A stretch of DNA of 43,437 nucleotides from an uncultured Clostridium sp. (GTDB taxonomy: Bacteria > Bacillota > Clostridia > Lachnospirales > Lachnospiraceae): NCBI GenBank assembly GCA_947178475.1, contig CAMWYM010000013.1:1-43437 (forward strand). Direction: 5' to 3'. A program made the position numbers and the translations under genes. The stretch's first letter is position 1; the number at the start of each line of letters is the position of its first letter. The notes under the pieces are model-generated. The model was not told where the DNA came from, did not search any database, and saw nothing but the letters and a program-made list of their open reading frames with translations. Positions 7,405 to 16,385 of this stretch are shown here, piece after piece.

Positions 7405-8379
7405 TTATAACATTGCCATTACATAGCACACAACCGGCAGTGTCACCATGGAGCAGAGGGTAGTCACAAAAACTCCGCCGGCACTGTACTCACCCTCGGA
7501 CTTTTGGGATTTTGCCAGCATTGCAATGGAGGTCATCGTTGGCAGAGCACTTAAAATAGTCATGGCAAGACGGACATCCTCATTAATCCATGGGAACAGT
7601 CCCATAAATGCAAAAAATGCAATCGGATACAAGAGCATTTTCACCAATACCGTCCCATAAAACTCCTTCTGCTTCAAACTGCCTTTAATATCCGTATAAC
7701 AGAACAGTGCACCGATATAAATCATCGCAAGAGGTGAGGTTATCCCTCCTACCTTTCCCAGTGCCGTATCCAGTTCATAGGGCAGCTTTATCTTCAAAAA
7801 GATACCGATAACCGCTAGTGTAATCGCCACGGTGGCTGGATTCACCAGCTTTTTAATCGTCTGCACCAAAAAAGCCCGTCCCTCTTTTTCTCCAGTTTCA
7901 CGGCTATTCCTTCCACTGTCCTCCGGTAATGTAAGCTGAACTCCGACAGTCCATAGCACAAGCTGATCCACCACAGTAAACAGTGCAATATATAACATTC
8001 CGTTTTCCGGAAAAAATGCCGCCATAATCGGAATTCCCATAAATCCGATATTTCCAAACATCGTATTGGCATGAAATACTTTTCCCTTATTGCCTTCCAG
8101 CCGAAAAAGCTTTTTTAACCCGAAGCTTACAACATACATAGAGCCATACATTACCGCCGTCAATAAAATAACGGACATCGTACTCATAAACTGCTCCACA
8201 TCTGCGCCAGTAATGGTATTGTGAAAAATCATAATCGGCAGTGTAATCTTGATGACCAGCCGGGAAATAACATCTAACCCCGACTCATTTAATATGCTTG
8301 TCTTCACCGCCGCCACTCCAATCAATGCATAAATCACAAATATCACAATCTGACTAATAACAATATGAAAATATTCCAT
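7405..8379 (-). CDS. AEC family (auxin efflux carrier-type) transporter
   Basis: A 324-residue integral membrane protein with about ten hydrophobic segments in two halves. The family pattern is present: LVIKITLPIMIFHNTITG in the first half, ANTMFGNIGFMGIPIMAAFF (the conserved asparagine-glycine-proline segment), and ILSALPTMTSIAMLAKSQ near the C-terminus. AEC proteins carry organic anions such as malate. It is encoded 24 bases after the glycerate kinase gene on the same strand, so glycerate or a related hydroxy-acid is a reasonable substrate guess, but that is inference from neighbourhood. AGGAGATAAAGGG precedes the start. Confidence 0.9.
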   Translation of the reverse strand: MEYFHIVISQIVIFVIYALIGVAAVKTSILNESGLDVISRLVIKITLPIMIFHNTITGADVEQFMSTMSVILLTAVMYGSMYVVSFGLKKLFRLEGNKGKVFHANTMFGNIGFMGIPIMAAFFPENGMLYIALFTVVDQLVLWTVGVQLTLPEDSGRNSRETGEKEGRAFLVQTIKKLVNPATVAITLAVIGIFLKIKLPYELDTALGKVGGITSPLAMIYIGALFCYTDIKGSLKQKEFYGTVLVKMLLYPIAFFAFMGLFPWINEDVRLAMTILSALPTMTSIAMLAKSQKSEGEYSAGGVFVTTLCSMVTLPVVCYVMAML

Positions 8380-8403
8380 CCCTTTATCTCCTCTCTATTG
8401 CAG

Positions 8404-9552
8404 CTATCGCATATCATTCCATGCCCTCACCAGGCGGAAAACCTGTTCTGCTGTATCCTTTATATTCTGCACTGCACAGTCCTTTTGCATCGCTTTTTCC
8501 AAACTGACTGGTCCTCTTACTATGGGAAAAAAGGCGTCAATCCCTTCATCATGACATTTCACTGCCTCCGACGCTATTTCTCCTGCCAGGGCAATCACCT
8601 TACACCCGTACTGCTTTGCCATTTTTGCCACTCCAATGGGTGCTTTTCCCATTGCCGTCTGGGCATCTAATCTGCCCTCACCGGTTACAACAACCTGCGC
8701 ATTTTTCAATTCTTCTTCTAGGTGGACTGCCTCCAGTATCAGCTGTGTTCCGGGTACCAGTCTGGCATCAAAAAAGCTGACAAATGCAAACCCCAGACCT
8801 CCCGCTGCGCCCGCACCGGAAAGCATTTTGCAGGATTTCCCGCAAAATGCCTCTACCGTTCCTGCATAATGCTCCATTCCCCCATCCACTTGATCGCACT
8901 GCTCAAGGAGCAGCCCCTTTTGCGGACCATAAATAAATGTAGCTCCGTTTTTTCCACAAAGAGGATTTGTCACATCGCAGGCTATCTGAAATTTACACTC
9001 TGCAAGCTCTGGCAGCACTCCGTCTGCTAAAATTTCCACAACCCTGGAAAGTGCCTGTGCACCTTCGCCAACCGGCTCTCCCTCTGCATCCAGAAACTGA
9101 AATCCCATTGCCGAAAGCATACCGATTCCTCCGTCATTTGTGGCACTTCCACCGATTCCTATAATAAAGTGCCGGCACCCTTTTTGCACGGCATCACAAA
9201 TCATTTCTCCTACACCGCGGGTGGTGGCACACATCGGATTTCTCTGTGCTGCCGGCACAAGGGTTATTCCCGCCGCCTGGGCAATCTCCATCACTGCGGT
9301 TTTGCCATCCGCCAATATACCATAGCTGCACTCTGTCTGACTGCCCATCGGTCCGGTAACTGACAGGACAATCCTCGTTCCACCTAGTCCCTCAACCAAA
9401 GCTTCTGTTGTTCCCTCTCCGCCGTCTGCAAGCGGTTTTACCACAACCTCAGTCTTTGGCATGGCACACAATATTCCCTGTTTTACCGCATCTCCCGCCT
9501 CCCTGGAAGTCATACTCCCCTTAAACGAATCCATTGCAACAACAACCTTCAT
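8404..9552 (-). CDS. Glycerate kinase (GlxK/GarK family)
   Basis: A 382-residue cytoplasmic enzyme that phosphorylates D-glycerate with ATP, feeding the central glycolytic intermediates. The family pattern is clear throughout: start MKVVVAMDSFKGSMTSREAG, PLADGGEGTTEALV near residue 42, IIGIGGSATNDGGIGMLSAMG near 130, CDVTNPLCGKNGATFIYGPQKG, and a C-terminal VTGEGRLDAQTAMGKAP. Length is normal. The ribosome site AAAGGAAATCAC precedes the ATG. It is first in a two-gene unit with the AEC transporter. Family members make either 2- or 3-phosphoglycerate; the sequence read by eye does not settle which. Confidence 0.95.
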   Translation of the reverse strand: MKVVVAMDSFKGSMTSREAGDAVKQGILCAMPKTEVVVKPLADGGEGTTEALVEGLGGTRIVLSVTGPMGSQTECSYGILADGKTAVMEIAQAAGITLVPAAQRNPMCATTRGVGEMICDAVQKGCRHFIIGIGGSATNDGGIGMLSAMGFQFLDAEGEPVGEGAQALSRVVEILADGVLPELAECKFQIACDVTNPLCGKNGATFIYGPQKGLLLEQCDQVDGGMEHYAGTVEAFCGKSCKMLSGAGAAGGLGFAFVSFFDARLVPGTQLILEAVHLEEELKNAQVVVTGEGRLDAQTAMGKAPIGVAKMAKQYGCKVIALAGEIASEAVKCHDEGIDAFFPIVRGPVSLEKAMQKDCAVQNIKDTAEQVFRLVRAWNDMR

Positions 9553-9675
9553 GTGATTTCCTTTCCTGTATGTTTATTTACAAAACTCTGTTTTTGAAAA
9601 CATCCGTTGTACAATATAACCTTTTTCATTTTCTTCCTTTTTGTTTGTTCTGTCAAGTCGGACACCGCAAAGCAG

Positions 9676-9931
9676 AAATTGGCATCTATAGAAGAATAAA
9701 CAAAAAAGTACTATTACTTTTCAGAGATTCTCCAGTTAACAGCTTGCCCTGTGTGTTATATGATACCTATGAAGGGGCATTTGCAACCACCGGTACTTAG
9801 GCAGCTTTGCTGCCTTATGTACCGCTGTGCTTGCAACTGAGCGCAAGCGTACCCGGAATGGATATCATATAACACACAGGGCAAGCGTCTGTAAAAGAGT
9901 AACTAAAAAAGCATTAAGCGATTGCCAATTT
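9676..9931. repeat. Palindromic repeat element with 24-bp perfect inverted arms
   Basis: This fills most of the 501-base gap 9553-10053. The arms at 9742-9765 and 9863-9886 are perfect inverted repeats of 24 bp separated by 97 bases. Outside them the similarity continues imperfectly to AAATTGGCA (9676-9684) and its inverse TGCCAATTT (9923-9931). Inside is a smaller hairpin, 9794-9821, starting TACTTAG and closing through GCAGC-TTT-GCTGC. There is no coding capacity I believe. The internal hairpin has the same layout as the repeats at 39054-39213, so both may belong to one family of non-coding elements. Confidence 0.75.
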
Positions 9932-9960
9932 TGATATTTTAATTTAATATAGAGTATAAG
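9931..9960 (+). promoter_or_regulatory. Possible promoter of the DUF202 gene
   Basis: TTGATA (9931-9936), 18 bases, then TATAAG (9955-9960). The predicted leader is about 85 bases before the ATG at 10054. It sits at the outer end of the palindromic element. It is a moderate match only. Confidence 0.4.
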
Positions 9961-10053
9961 AGTTCAAGCTTCACACATAACCATGCAAAAAAATCAGATG
10001 ATTATCATATTTATAAGAAAGACGATTTGAACATATAGATCAGGAGGATTGCC

Positions 10054-10524
10054 ATGAGTACGAATAAGCATAAGGAACAGCATTCAAAAAATTCCTTTGA
10101 AACAGAGATTGAATCCGGTGTACCCAGAGAGATTCCGGAATCCATGAAAAAGAAAAAAGCTTTGGCATATAACCAAAACCAGTTGGCAGTAGAGCGGACG
10201 GAGTTTGCAAAAATACGGACAGATTTGGCATTTACCAACAGCAAGCTGGCAGTCGACCGGACACATCTGGCCTATCTCAGAACCGTGGTGTCTCTGATTG
10301 GCAGCGGTGCCACGGTGTATAAAGCACTTCCTCTGCTTGGCATTTCTCAGGAATTTACTTCCCTGCTCACTGCATTTTTGCTGATTGCCGCTGTCTATTT
10401 TATCTATAAAGATATCACAACCTATCCGAAAATGCGGCAGCATCTTGCGGAAATGGAAAAACAGGCAAGTGACCTTGCAACAAAGGTGGAAAACCATGTT
10501 TACCGGGTGGATGACGAGATTTGA
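10054..10524 (+). CDS. DUF202 family membrane protein with duplicated signature
   Basis: A 156-residue protein. The N-terminal 40 residues are charged. The DUF202 signature appears twice: QLAVERTEFAKIRT (43-56) and KLAVDRTHLAYLRT (64-77), 21 residues apart. Only the second is followed directly by membrane segments, at about 78-96 and 100-118; the tail is charged and helical. DUF202 (YidH-like) proteins are small membrane proteins of unknown biochemical role; normally one signature precedes the first segment. CAGGAGGATT supports the start. The gene converges on the histidine kinase with 2 bases between stop codons, so transcripts may overlap. Confidence 0.85.
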   Translation: MSTNKHKEQHSKNSFETEIESGVPREIPESMKKKKALAYNQNQLAVERTEFAKIRTDLAFTNSKLAVDRTHLAYLRTVVSLIGSGATVYKALPLLGISQEFTSLLTAFLLIAAVYFIYKDITTYPKMRQHLAEMEKQASDLATKVENHVYRVDDEI

Positions 10525-10526
10525 GC

Positions 10527-11432
10527 TTACTTTTCCAGATACACCAGAAATCGGGAGCCCTTTCCGACTTCAGATATCAGCTTGATATATCCGCCCTCTA
10601 GCCGGATAATTCTTCTTGCCAGATACAGCCCAATCCCGACACCGTCGCACTGATTGACCTCCCTTCCCCTGTAAAATCTGGAGAATACCTTTGCCTGCTC
10701 TTCCTCGGCAATCCCGATTCCGGTATCGGCAATTTCAACTGCCAGAAACATTTCATATTCCCGTATCCGGATATCCACGCATCCTCCGGGAGTTGTATAT
10801 TTCAATGCATTATCCACAATATTGCCAATGGCTTCCCTTGTCCACTTATAGTCATAAACAGCCGAGCCCGTCACATTCTCGGTGTGGACGCGATAGCAAA
10901 TTTCTTTTTCTGCTGCCTCTTTCTCATAGCTATCCTTCATATCCTGTAAAAGTCCGATAATTTCCTGCTTCTTCGGATTGACAGCTACCAGCCCGTTTTC
11001 CAATTGGGAAATTTTAATCAGTGACTGAATTAAAAATTGCAGTCTCTCTGTCTGCCCTGCAATCCTATTCACCACTTCCCGTTCCTGTTTATCCTGTGCC
11101 ATTTCCTCTAACAATTCCGTGTACATTAGGATATTCGTAATTGGCATCTTTGTCTGGTGGCTCATATCGGAAACCATCTGCTGGATATTGTCACGCTCCT
11201 GCTTAAGCCTCTGCTTTGACAATCTGCTGTCAGCAAGAAAAGCGGCCAGCTTTGTCTCTAACCGCGAAACCCTGCTCTCATCATAAAGCTGTTCTTCAAA
11301 GGTATCCTCCATCGCCATTGTCAGCATGTTATCCATATGCTCCAGCAAGCGACTGACATAGAACACCAGCCAGAGAAAGGCAAGTGCACAGCATATCGTT
11401 ATTCCAATCCCTGCTATTATCCAAATTTTCAT
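10527..11432 (-). CDS. Sensor histidine kinase of an antimicrobial-peptide-type ABC system
   Basis: A 301-residue kinase. One transmembrane segment occupies 3-25, with almost no outer domain, so it probably senses through the membrane or through its transporter. The H-box is SDMSHQTKMPITN with H92. The N-box is AIGNIVDNALKYT (N208). The G-boxes are DTGIGIAEEE (from 236) and GVGIGLYLARRI (264-275). I chose the ATG at 11432 (MKIWII) because GGGGTG precedes it and the longer frame adds 12 residues overlapping the regulator gene; the upstream start at 11468 is possible. It follows the response regulator gene at 11453 and is the last gene of the ABC/RR/HK operon. It should phosphorylate D52 of that regulator. 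Confidence 0.92.
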   Translation of the reverse strand: MKIWIIAGIGITICCALAFLWLVFYVSRLLEHMDNMLTMAMEDTFEEQLYDESRVSRLETKLAAFLADSRLSKQRLKQERDNIQQMVSDMSHQTKMPITNILMYTELLEEMAQDKQEREVVNRIAGQTERLQFLIQSLIKISQLENGLVAVNPKKQEIIGLLQDMKDSYEKEAAEKEICYRVHTENVTGSAVYDYKWTREAIGNIVDNALKYTTPGGCVDIRIREYEMFLAVEIADTGIGIAEEEQAKVFSRFYRGREVNQCDGVGIGLYLARRIIRLEGGYIKLISEVGKGSRFLVYLEK

Positions 11433-11452
11433 CACACACCCCGTAACTGCTT

Positions 11453-12109
11453 TTACTCTGCCATCCACCGATAACCGATACCATACACCGTTTGGATATA
11501 CGGGACCTCCAATTTCTTGCGCAAACGTCCAACGGTAACCGATAATGTATTTTCATCCACCGACTCCGCGCAGTCCCATATCCTGCTGATTAACTGGTCT
11601 CTTGTCAATGTCTGTCCCGTATGGCTGATTAACAGATAAAGTAATTCCTGCTCTACTCTGCTAAGCTGTAATTCTGCACCTGCTTTTCTATAAATCCGGC
11701 CTTCAAAATCCAAAACCAGATTGCCGAAGTGATACTTTGACGGTGTACGGTTCCGCCGGATTAGTGCCTCCACCCGTGCCCGAAGAATCCCAATTCGGAA
11801 AGGCTTTGTAATATAATCATCTGCTCCGGCACCCAAACCATCAATCTCATCCTGTTCCCTGTCCCTGCCTGTCAAAAATAAAACAGGTGTCTGACAACTT
11901 TCACGGTATCTCCTGCAAAATTCCAGCCCATCCCCGTCAGGCAGATTCCGGTCCAAGATAACCACCTGATATTGGTTATCGTTGAGCTTTTCCCGAGCCT
12001 CCTTAAGGCTGTCTGCAATGTCTACCTCATAGCTTCCCTGCATTAAGGTCATCCGAATCCCATCTGCTAATATTTTATCATCTTCCACAATCAGTATTCT
12101 GTCCATCAT
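11453..12109 (-). CDS. OmpR-family response regulator of the ABC exporter operon
   Basis: A protein of about 218 residues. Counting from the MDRILIVEDD start, the receiver has acidic residues at 9-10, phospho-acceptor D52 (ILDRNLPDGDG), T79 and K101 (YITKPF). A winged-helix domain occupies about 125-217 (LSRVEQELLYLLISHTGQTLTRDQLISRIWD, ending in VYGIGYRW). The longest frame begins with a GTG that overlaps the permease stop, but GGAG lies 5 bases before the ATG at 12109, which I prefer; 12106 is also possible. It is encoded with its kinase and the exporter it should control; a candidate binding site is the direct repeat at 15509-15525. Confidence 0.93.
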   Translation of the reverse strand: MMDRILIVEDDKILADGIRMTLMQGSYEVDIADSLKEAREKLNDNQYQVVILDRNLPDGDGLEFCRRYRESCQTPVLFLTGRDREQDEIDGLGAGADDYITKPFRIGILRARVEALIRRNRTPSKYHFGNLVLDFEGRIYRKAGAELQLSRVEQELLYLLISHTGQTLTRDQLISRIWDCAESVDENTLSVTVGRLRKKLEVPYIQTVYGIGYRWMAE

Positions 12110-12111
12110 TT

Positions 12112-14769
12112 TCACTCCGCTATATGCAAACGCTCCACAACCGGTTTTTTCACCATACTGTGATATAGGATAACCGGTATTCCAAAACCGATACCTGCAA
12201 ATACAGGAACGATTATAAATATTGGCAGCAATGTAACCTTACAGGTAAAGAACCATGACACATTGGTAATAGCCTGCAAAATGAATACCTCTATTGTACC
12301 ACATAAAAGAAGTGCTGCACAGACTGCCGATACCGTATAAAAGAGTCCCTCATAAATCAGCATGCGTTTTAACTGTTCCCCTGTCATCCCCACTGCCTGA
12401 AGCATAGCCAGCTCCCGCTTTCTTGTATGGATTCCGGTAAATACAGCATTAAAGAAATTCAGTACACCAATCAGTCCGACAATAAATGACAGCGATACCC
12501 CCAAAATGGCAAACACATTACGGAAGGATTTAAAATTTTCCTTGTAGCCCTCCTTTGATTCAAAATCACAGTCAAAGACCGCAGTAGTGGTATAATTTTC
12601 CAAAGCCCTGTTAATTGCATCATTTTTCTCCTTGGAGGCATCCATCAGGAAGGACATAACCGAATCTGTTCCTGTGTCCTTCACAAAGGTATCTCCACCA
12701 AGAATAAATTCATTTTCTCCATAGTGACGGTAGGAAAGGCTGTAGGGTATGGATACCTTTGCACACACTGTATACGTGCGCTCCCATGTATCCCCTGTCG
12801 GCTGTTCCTTAAAATATTCGTAGGGCGTAAGCTCTGATGCTGGTTCTCCGGTCCGGCTGTCGATATAGGTAACAGCCTCTCCATAAGTAATGACTACTTC
12901 GTCACCAAGCTGATACCAGTCCAGTCCCTCTACCGGATTACCATAGTCATCCGTCAAAACCACTGCAATAATATATTTATCTGTTCCGTCATTTACTTTT
13001 GTGACATCCCCTTCCATTACGGTCAGATACTGAAGCGGCATATCCTCCATGCCATATAGCTGGATGGATTCTGCATACAGTCCGTCTGCATTTTTATCAC
13101 CATGTCGTTCCAGTCGTTTGGAAAAGAGTTCATCCGTCATTTCAGGGTCCCAGTATTTCTGCCATGCACGTAACCTTTCCTTTGAAAACCAGCTTCTGGC
13201 ATATACAGTCTGCCCGTAAATCCGTCCGGATTCTTCAATTCCCTCCATCTGTTCCAAGTCTGCAGTAAGCTCCTCGGAAACTGCACTGTCAGCAGTAAAG
13301 CCCGGTCCGGTCGTACGAAAATATTCCTTTCCTGCCACTATAAAATCCGCACTGCAAAATGCCCCCACAAATTTGTCCAAATCAAAGCCCTTCGCCAGTG
13401 ATATCGTAATGTTGAATATGAATATGGATAATGTCAAAGAGGTTACGACGAGAAAGGTTTTACTTTTACTCCTTCCGAGATTTGCCAGAGCCATTTTATA
13501 GAGCTTTGCACCATAGCTTTTTTTCTTCTTCTTTCTCTTCATACCCTGCTCCGTATATCGCACTGCCTCAATAGGGGATACCTTTCCCGCCATTTTGCCA
13601 GGCTTTTTACAGGACATCCAGACGGTAAACAGGGAAAAAGCAGCTGCACTGATAAACAGCAGTGGCGACACGGATACACTTACCTTCTGATAGCTCAGTG
13701 TTGTCATAATCATCGGAACAAATCCGTTTCCGATTATAAATCCAATCAGCAGACCGATTGGAATTCCTATCATTGATAACCACAGTAGCTGCAAATGAAT
13801 CATTTTCTTTATCTGCTTTCCCGTCACACCGATGGTTTTCAGCAAACCGTAATACCGGATATCATTAGAGACGGAAATCCTGAAAATATTATAGATAATC
13901 AGATATCCAGTCAGCAAAATAAAAATTAAAAGAACAGCAATTTCAACCATGGTCAACACATCATAGCTGTTCAGGAACCGTTCACTGGTATATCCCCAGT
14001 TTACCCCTGTACTCACATAACCGTTGCTTCCCTTTTCTTCATTGTATCCATGTCGTGCCACCAGTTTATCCAGCTTCTTAGCAATCTGAAAAGAATTTGA
14101 AAACATGATATCTAAATCCCATTTTCCGGTAGACTCACTATCCTTTATCTGATAATCTGCCAGTACCTTTTCACAATAGCTCTCCGGCACAATCATCATG
14201 CTTGCCCGGCTGGCTTCGTCCGCCTCCCACCAGCCGGATAGCTCAAAGGTATCCGAAATTTCTGTCCCATCGTCCAGATAGTATGAAAACTCTATCTTTT
14301 CACCTAGCTTAGCTGCAGCGCCCAGCAGCTTTAACACTTTTGTATCGGTTGCAAACTGATTTGTCCCCTCCTTCGGAAGCGTCCCCTCCTCCGGGATACA
14401 GAAATATCCCGTTGCGCATCGTTCATCCATATAACTGACTTCCACATGCTCCTTATCAAAGGGAGATTTATAGGGCATTCCGAGAAACAAGCGCCTGCCG
14501 CTGCTCTTAATAGCAGAATCAGCGGCAAAATCTTCAAGCTGTTCCCCTGTAATATTTTTGATACTTGCATGGAAATCCCCTCCCACCTCGCGAAATGTTT
14601 CCTGCTGGAAGGAAGCATTTACTGAAGACAAAATGGAAAATACCCCGGTAAACAATACCGTAGTCAAAATAATGGCAAAAACAGCAATAATATTCCGAAC
14701 CCTGTCCGCCTTCATGCTTCGGATAGCAAGACGGCGAACTGTCTTTTTATTCTTCACCCGAAATAACAT
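12112..14769 (-). CDS. FtsX-type ABC transporter permease
   Basis: An 885-residue membrane protein with two FtsX-like halves. A first transmembrane segment near 24-48 (IIAVFAIILTTVLFTGVFSI) is followed by an outer region to about 270, then three segments (about 275-385). A short cytoplasmic linker (VSPIEAVRYTEQGMKRKKKKKSYG) leads to the second half, starting near 430, with its own outer region (about 460-740) and a final trio of segments. The motif MLQAVGMTGEQLKRMLIYEG in the last part is the FtsX coupling helix. The partner ATPase is encoded immediately upstream with a 23-base overlap. This layout fits exporters or detoxifiers of peptide antibiotics and lipids; the substrate is unknown. Confidence 0.93.
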   Translation of the reverse strand: MLFRVKNKKTVRRLAIRSMKADRVRNIIAVFAIILTTVLFTGVFSILSSVNASFQQETFREVGGDFHASIKNITGEQLEDFAADSAIKSSGRRLFLGMPYKSPFDKEHVEVSYMDERCATGYFCIPEEGTLPKEGTNQFATDTKVLKLLGAAAKLGEKIEFSYYLDDGTEISDTFELSGWWEADEASRASMMIVPESYCEKVLADYQIKDSESTGKWDLDIMFSNSFQIAKKLDKLVARHGYNEEKGSNGYVSTGVNWGYTSERFLNSYDVLTMVEIAVLLIFILLTGYLIIYNIFRISVSNDIRYYGLLKTIGVTGKQIKKMIHLQLLWLSMIGIPIGLLIGFIIGNGFVPMIMTTLSYQKVSVSVSPLLFISAAAFSLFTVWMSCKKPGKMAGKVSPIEAVRYTEQGMKRKKKKKSYGAKLYKMALANLGRSKSKTFLVVTSLTLSIFIFNITISLAKGFDLDKFVGAFCSADFIVAGKEYFRTTGPGFTADSAVSEELTADLEQMEGIEESGRIYGQTVYARSWFSKERLRAWQKYWDPEMTDELFSKRLERHGDKNADGLYAESIQLYGMEDMPLQYLTVMEGDVTKVNDGTDKYIIAVVLTDDYGNPVEGLDWYQLGDEVVITYGEAVTYIDSRTGEPASELTPYEYFKEQPTGDTWERTYTVCAKVSIPYSLSYRHYGENEFILGGDTFVKDTGTDSVMSFLMDASKEKNDAINRALENYTTTAVFDCDFESKEGYKENFKSFRNVFAILGVSLSFIVGLIGVLNFFNAVFTGIHTRKRELAMLQAVGMTGEQLKRMLIYEGLFYTVSAVCAALLLCGTIEVFILQAITNVSWFFTCKVTLLPIFIIVPVFAGIGFGIPVILYHSMVKKPVVERLHIAE

Positions 14770-15445
14770 TGTCTTTCCCTCCTCCCATTATATGTCCGTC
14801 CTCAATTCGGATAATCCGGTCTGCAAGCTGTGCAATCTCCTCATTATGGGTAATCATCACTATTGTCTGTCCGAATTTTTCACCGGATACCTTGAGCAGC
14901 GATAATACATCCTGACTTGTACGGCTGTCCAGATTTCCCGTAGGCTCATCTGCCAGAATAATTGCCGGCTTTGCTGCTAACGCCCTGGCAATGGCTACTC
15001 TTTGCTGCTGTCCCCCTGACAGCTGTGAAGGCAGGCTTGCTAATTTGGGCTCCAGACCAAGCAGAGAAATCACCTGATTTACATATTCTTCATCTGCCTT
15101 ATTGCCATCCAGTTCAATGGGCAGTACAATATTTTCATATACATTTAAGACTGGAATCAGGTTATAGCTTTGAAACACAAAACCAATTTTCCTTCTGCGA
15201 AATATGGTCAGCTCATCATCCTTTAACTCAAATATCTGTTTCCCGTCCACATATACTTCCCCTGAAGTAGGACGGTCCAGCCCTCCCAGCATATGCAGCA
15301 ATGTAGATTTTCCACTGCCTGATGTCCCCACAATGGAAACAAATTCTCCCTGCTCCACAAAAAAATCCACTCCATCCAATGCACACACCTTGGTCTCTCC
15401 GGTTCCATATATCTTTTTTAATTCTTTTGTCTCCAGTATTCGCAT
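14747..15445 (-). CDS. ABC transporter ATP-binding protein, MacB/LolD type
   Basis: A 232-residue ATPase. Walker A is [10 protein letters not shown] (40-49), the Q-loop is in [17 protein letters not shown], the signature is [15 protein letters not shown], Walker B is [12 protein letters not shown], and the H-loop is in MITHNEE. It energises the FtsX-type permease encoded downstream. It is first in a four-gene operon (ATPase, permease, regulator, kinase). GGCGGG precedes the start. The promoter has a -10 TATAAT and a direct CTTACA repeat over the weak -35 region (15493-15525), as expected for activation by the operon's own regulator. Confidence 0.95.
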   Translation of the reverse strand: MRILETKELKKIYGTGETKVCALDGVDFFVEQGEFVSIVGTSGSGKSTLLHMLGGLDRPTSGEVYVDGKQIFELKDDELTIFRRRKIGFVFQSYNLIPVLNVYENIVLPIELDGNKADEEYVNQVISLLGLEPKLASLPSQLSGGQQQRVAIARALAAKPAIILADEPTGNLDSRTSQDVLSLLKVSGEKFGQTIVMITHNEEIAQLADRIIRIEDGHIMGGGKDNVISGEE

Positions 15446-15492
15446 TGTTATATCCCGCCTTTCTTATAATCAATTTTGCCTTTTGCGTTTTT

Positions 15493-15525
15493 ATTATACA
15501 CAGAAATTCTTACAAGAAACTTACA
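15493..15525 (-). promoter_or_regulatory. Probable response-regulator-activated promoter of the ABC operon
   Basis: Minus-strand TATAAT is at 15498-15493. The -35 region is poor (AGTTTC). Covering it is a direct repeat, CTTACA at 15509-15514 and again at 15520-15525 on the plus strand, with AGAAA between, an 11-base period. OmpR-type regulators bind direct repeats spaced by one helical turn. The predicted leader is about 40 bases. Confidence 0.6.
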
Positions 15526-15684
15526 GAATATAAAATTCCGTCATACCTCCTGCTCTCCCTATCCACTGCTTCTATAAAGAAATGTTGAGATTGCAGTTGC
15601 TATTCGACTCCATTTGTTTTACAATTAAGTTATCTGATGTATGAAATCAATATTACTAAACCAAAGAAAGATAAGGAGAACAAC

Positions 15685-16242
15685 ATGACATTAAAAACAG
15701 ATGAACAAGAAAACGGACTTTCATTTAAAGACAATGCTTCACCGACCAGTTATTCCGGTCAGCCATCAGCAGACACTGCCTCTGCCGACACATACAATAG
15801 CCAGCCAACATTTAACCCTGAATTTGATGATACCTATAAATACACATCAACCTCAAGTGTTAAAAAGGACATATCCTTTAAGGAATTTTATAAGGATTAC
15901 TGCTCCTCTGAGGTCAAAAAGAATATAACTGGTTCCGCTGTTGCCCTTTACGTCTGCTGCGGTATCACCTTTCTGGCTGCTATAGCAGCATCCGTACTTG
16001 GAGTTGATATTATGGCCGGCATTATTGATGCCATTCTGATTCTGGGGCTTGCACTTGGTATACAGATAGGAAAAAGCCGTGCCTGTGCCGTTATCATTTT
16101 AGTTTATTCTATCATTAACTGTATTTATTCTCTTGTCTCAACAGGGAAGTTAGGAGGATATCTCATTATTATTGCCGCTGTATATGCTACAATCTATACC
16201 TTCAAGGCACGAAAAGAGTATAATGAGTATATTAATGGATAA
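15685..16242 (+). CDS. Small multi-pass membrane protein, unknown function
   Basis: A protein of 185 residues from the ATG at 15685, chosen because AAGGAGAACAAC lies directly before it; the longer frame from 15637 has no ribosome site. Residues 1-75 are hydrophilic, rich in serine, threonine and acidic residues (low complexity). A short conserved-looking stretch, KKDISFKEFYKDYCSSEVKKNI, precedes four hydrophobic segments from about 95 to 175 (ALYVCCGITFLAAIAASV; IIDAILILGLALGIQIG; CAVIILVYSIINCIYSLV; YLIIIAAVYATIYTF). I do not recognise a named family. It is transcribed divergently from the ABC exporter operon and is followed by a terminator, so it is probably a single-gene unit. Confidence 0.7.
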   Translation: MTLKTDEQENGLSFKDNASPTSYSGQPSADTASADTYNSQPTFNPEFDDTYKYTSTSSVKKDISFKEFYKDYCSSEVKKNITGSAVALYVCCGITFLAAIAASVLGVDIMAGIIDAILILGLALGIQIGKSRACAVIILVYSIINCIYSLVSTGKLGGYLIIIAAVYATIYTFKARKEYNEYING

Positions 16243-16291
16243 ACCATCTGGTTCATTTAATCCAGCATGATGTGATAATGTACATATCAAT

Positions 16292-16327
16292 AATCGGAGA
16301 AACTGCCTTTAGCCTGTTTCTCCGATT
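16292..16327 (+). terminator. Intrinsic hairpin after the small membrane protein gene
   Basis: AATCGGAGAAAC (16292-16303) and GTTTCTCCGATT (16316-16327) form a perfect 12-bp stem with a 12-base loop, followed by GTTAAGTT. A second hairpin, AAGGATAT/ATATCCTT (16362-16369 with 16379-16386), touches the stop codon of the minus-strand gene and may end that operon. Confidence 0.65.
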
Positions 16328-16385
16328 GTTAAGTTATGACGAAGGAAAGTCTTATAAATCCAAGGATATTATTAACAGATATCCT

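Noticed and set aside
9534-9800. An 88-residue plus-strand frame near the glycerate kinase start
   Set aside because: It overlaps the kinase start antisense, lacks a ribosome site and ends inside the palindromic element.
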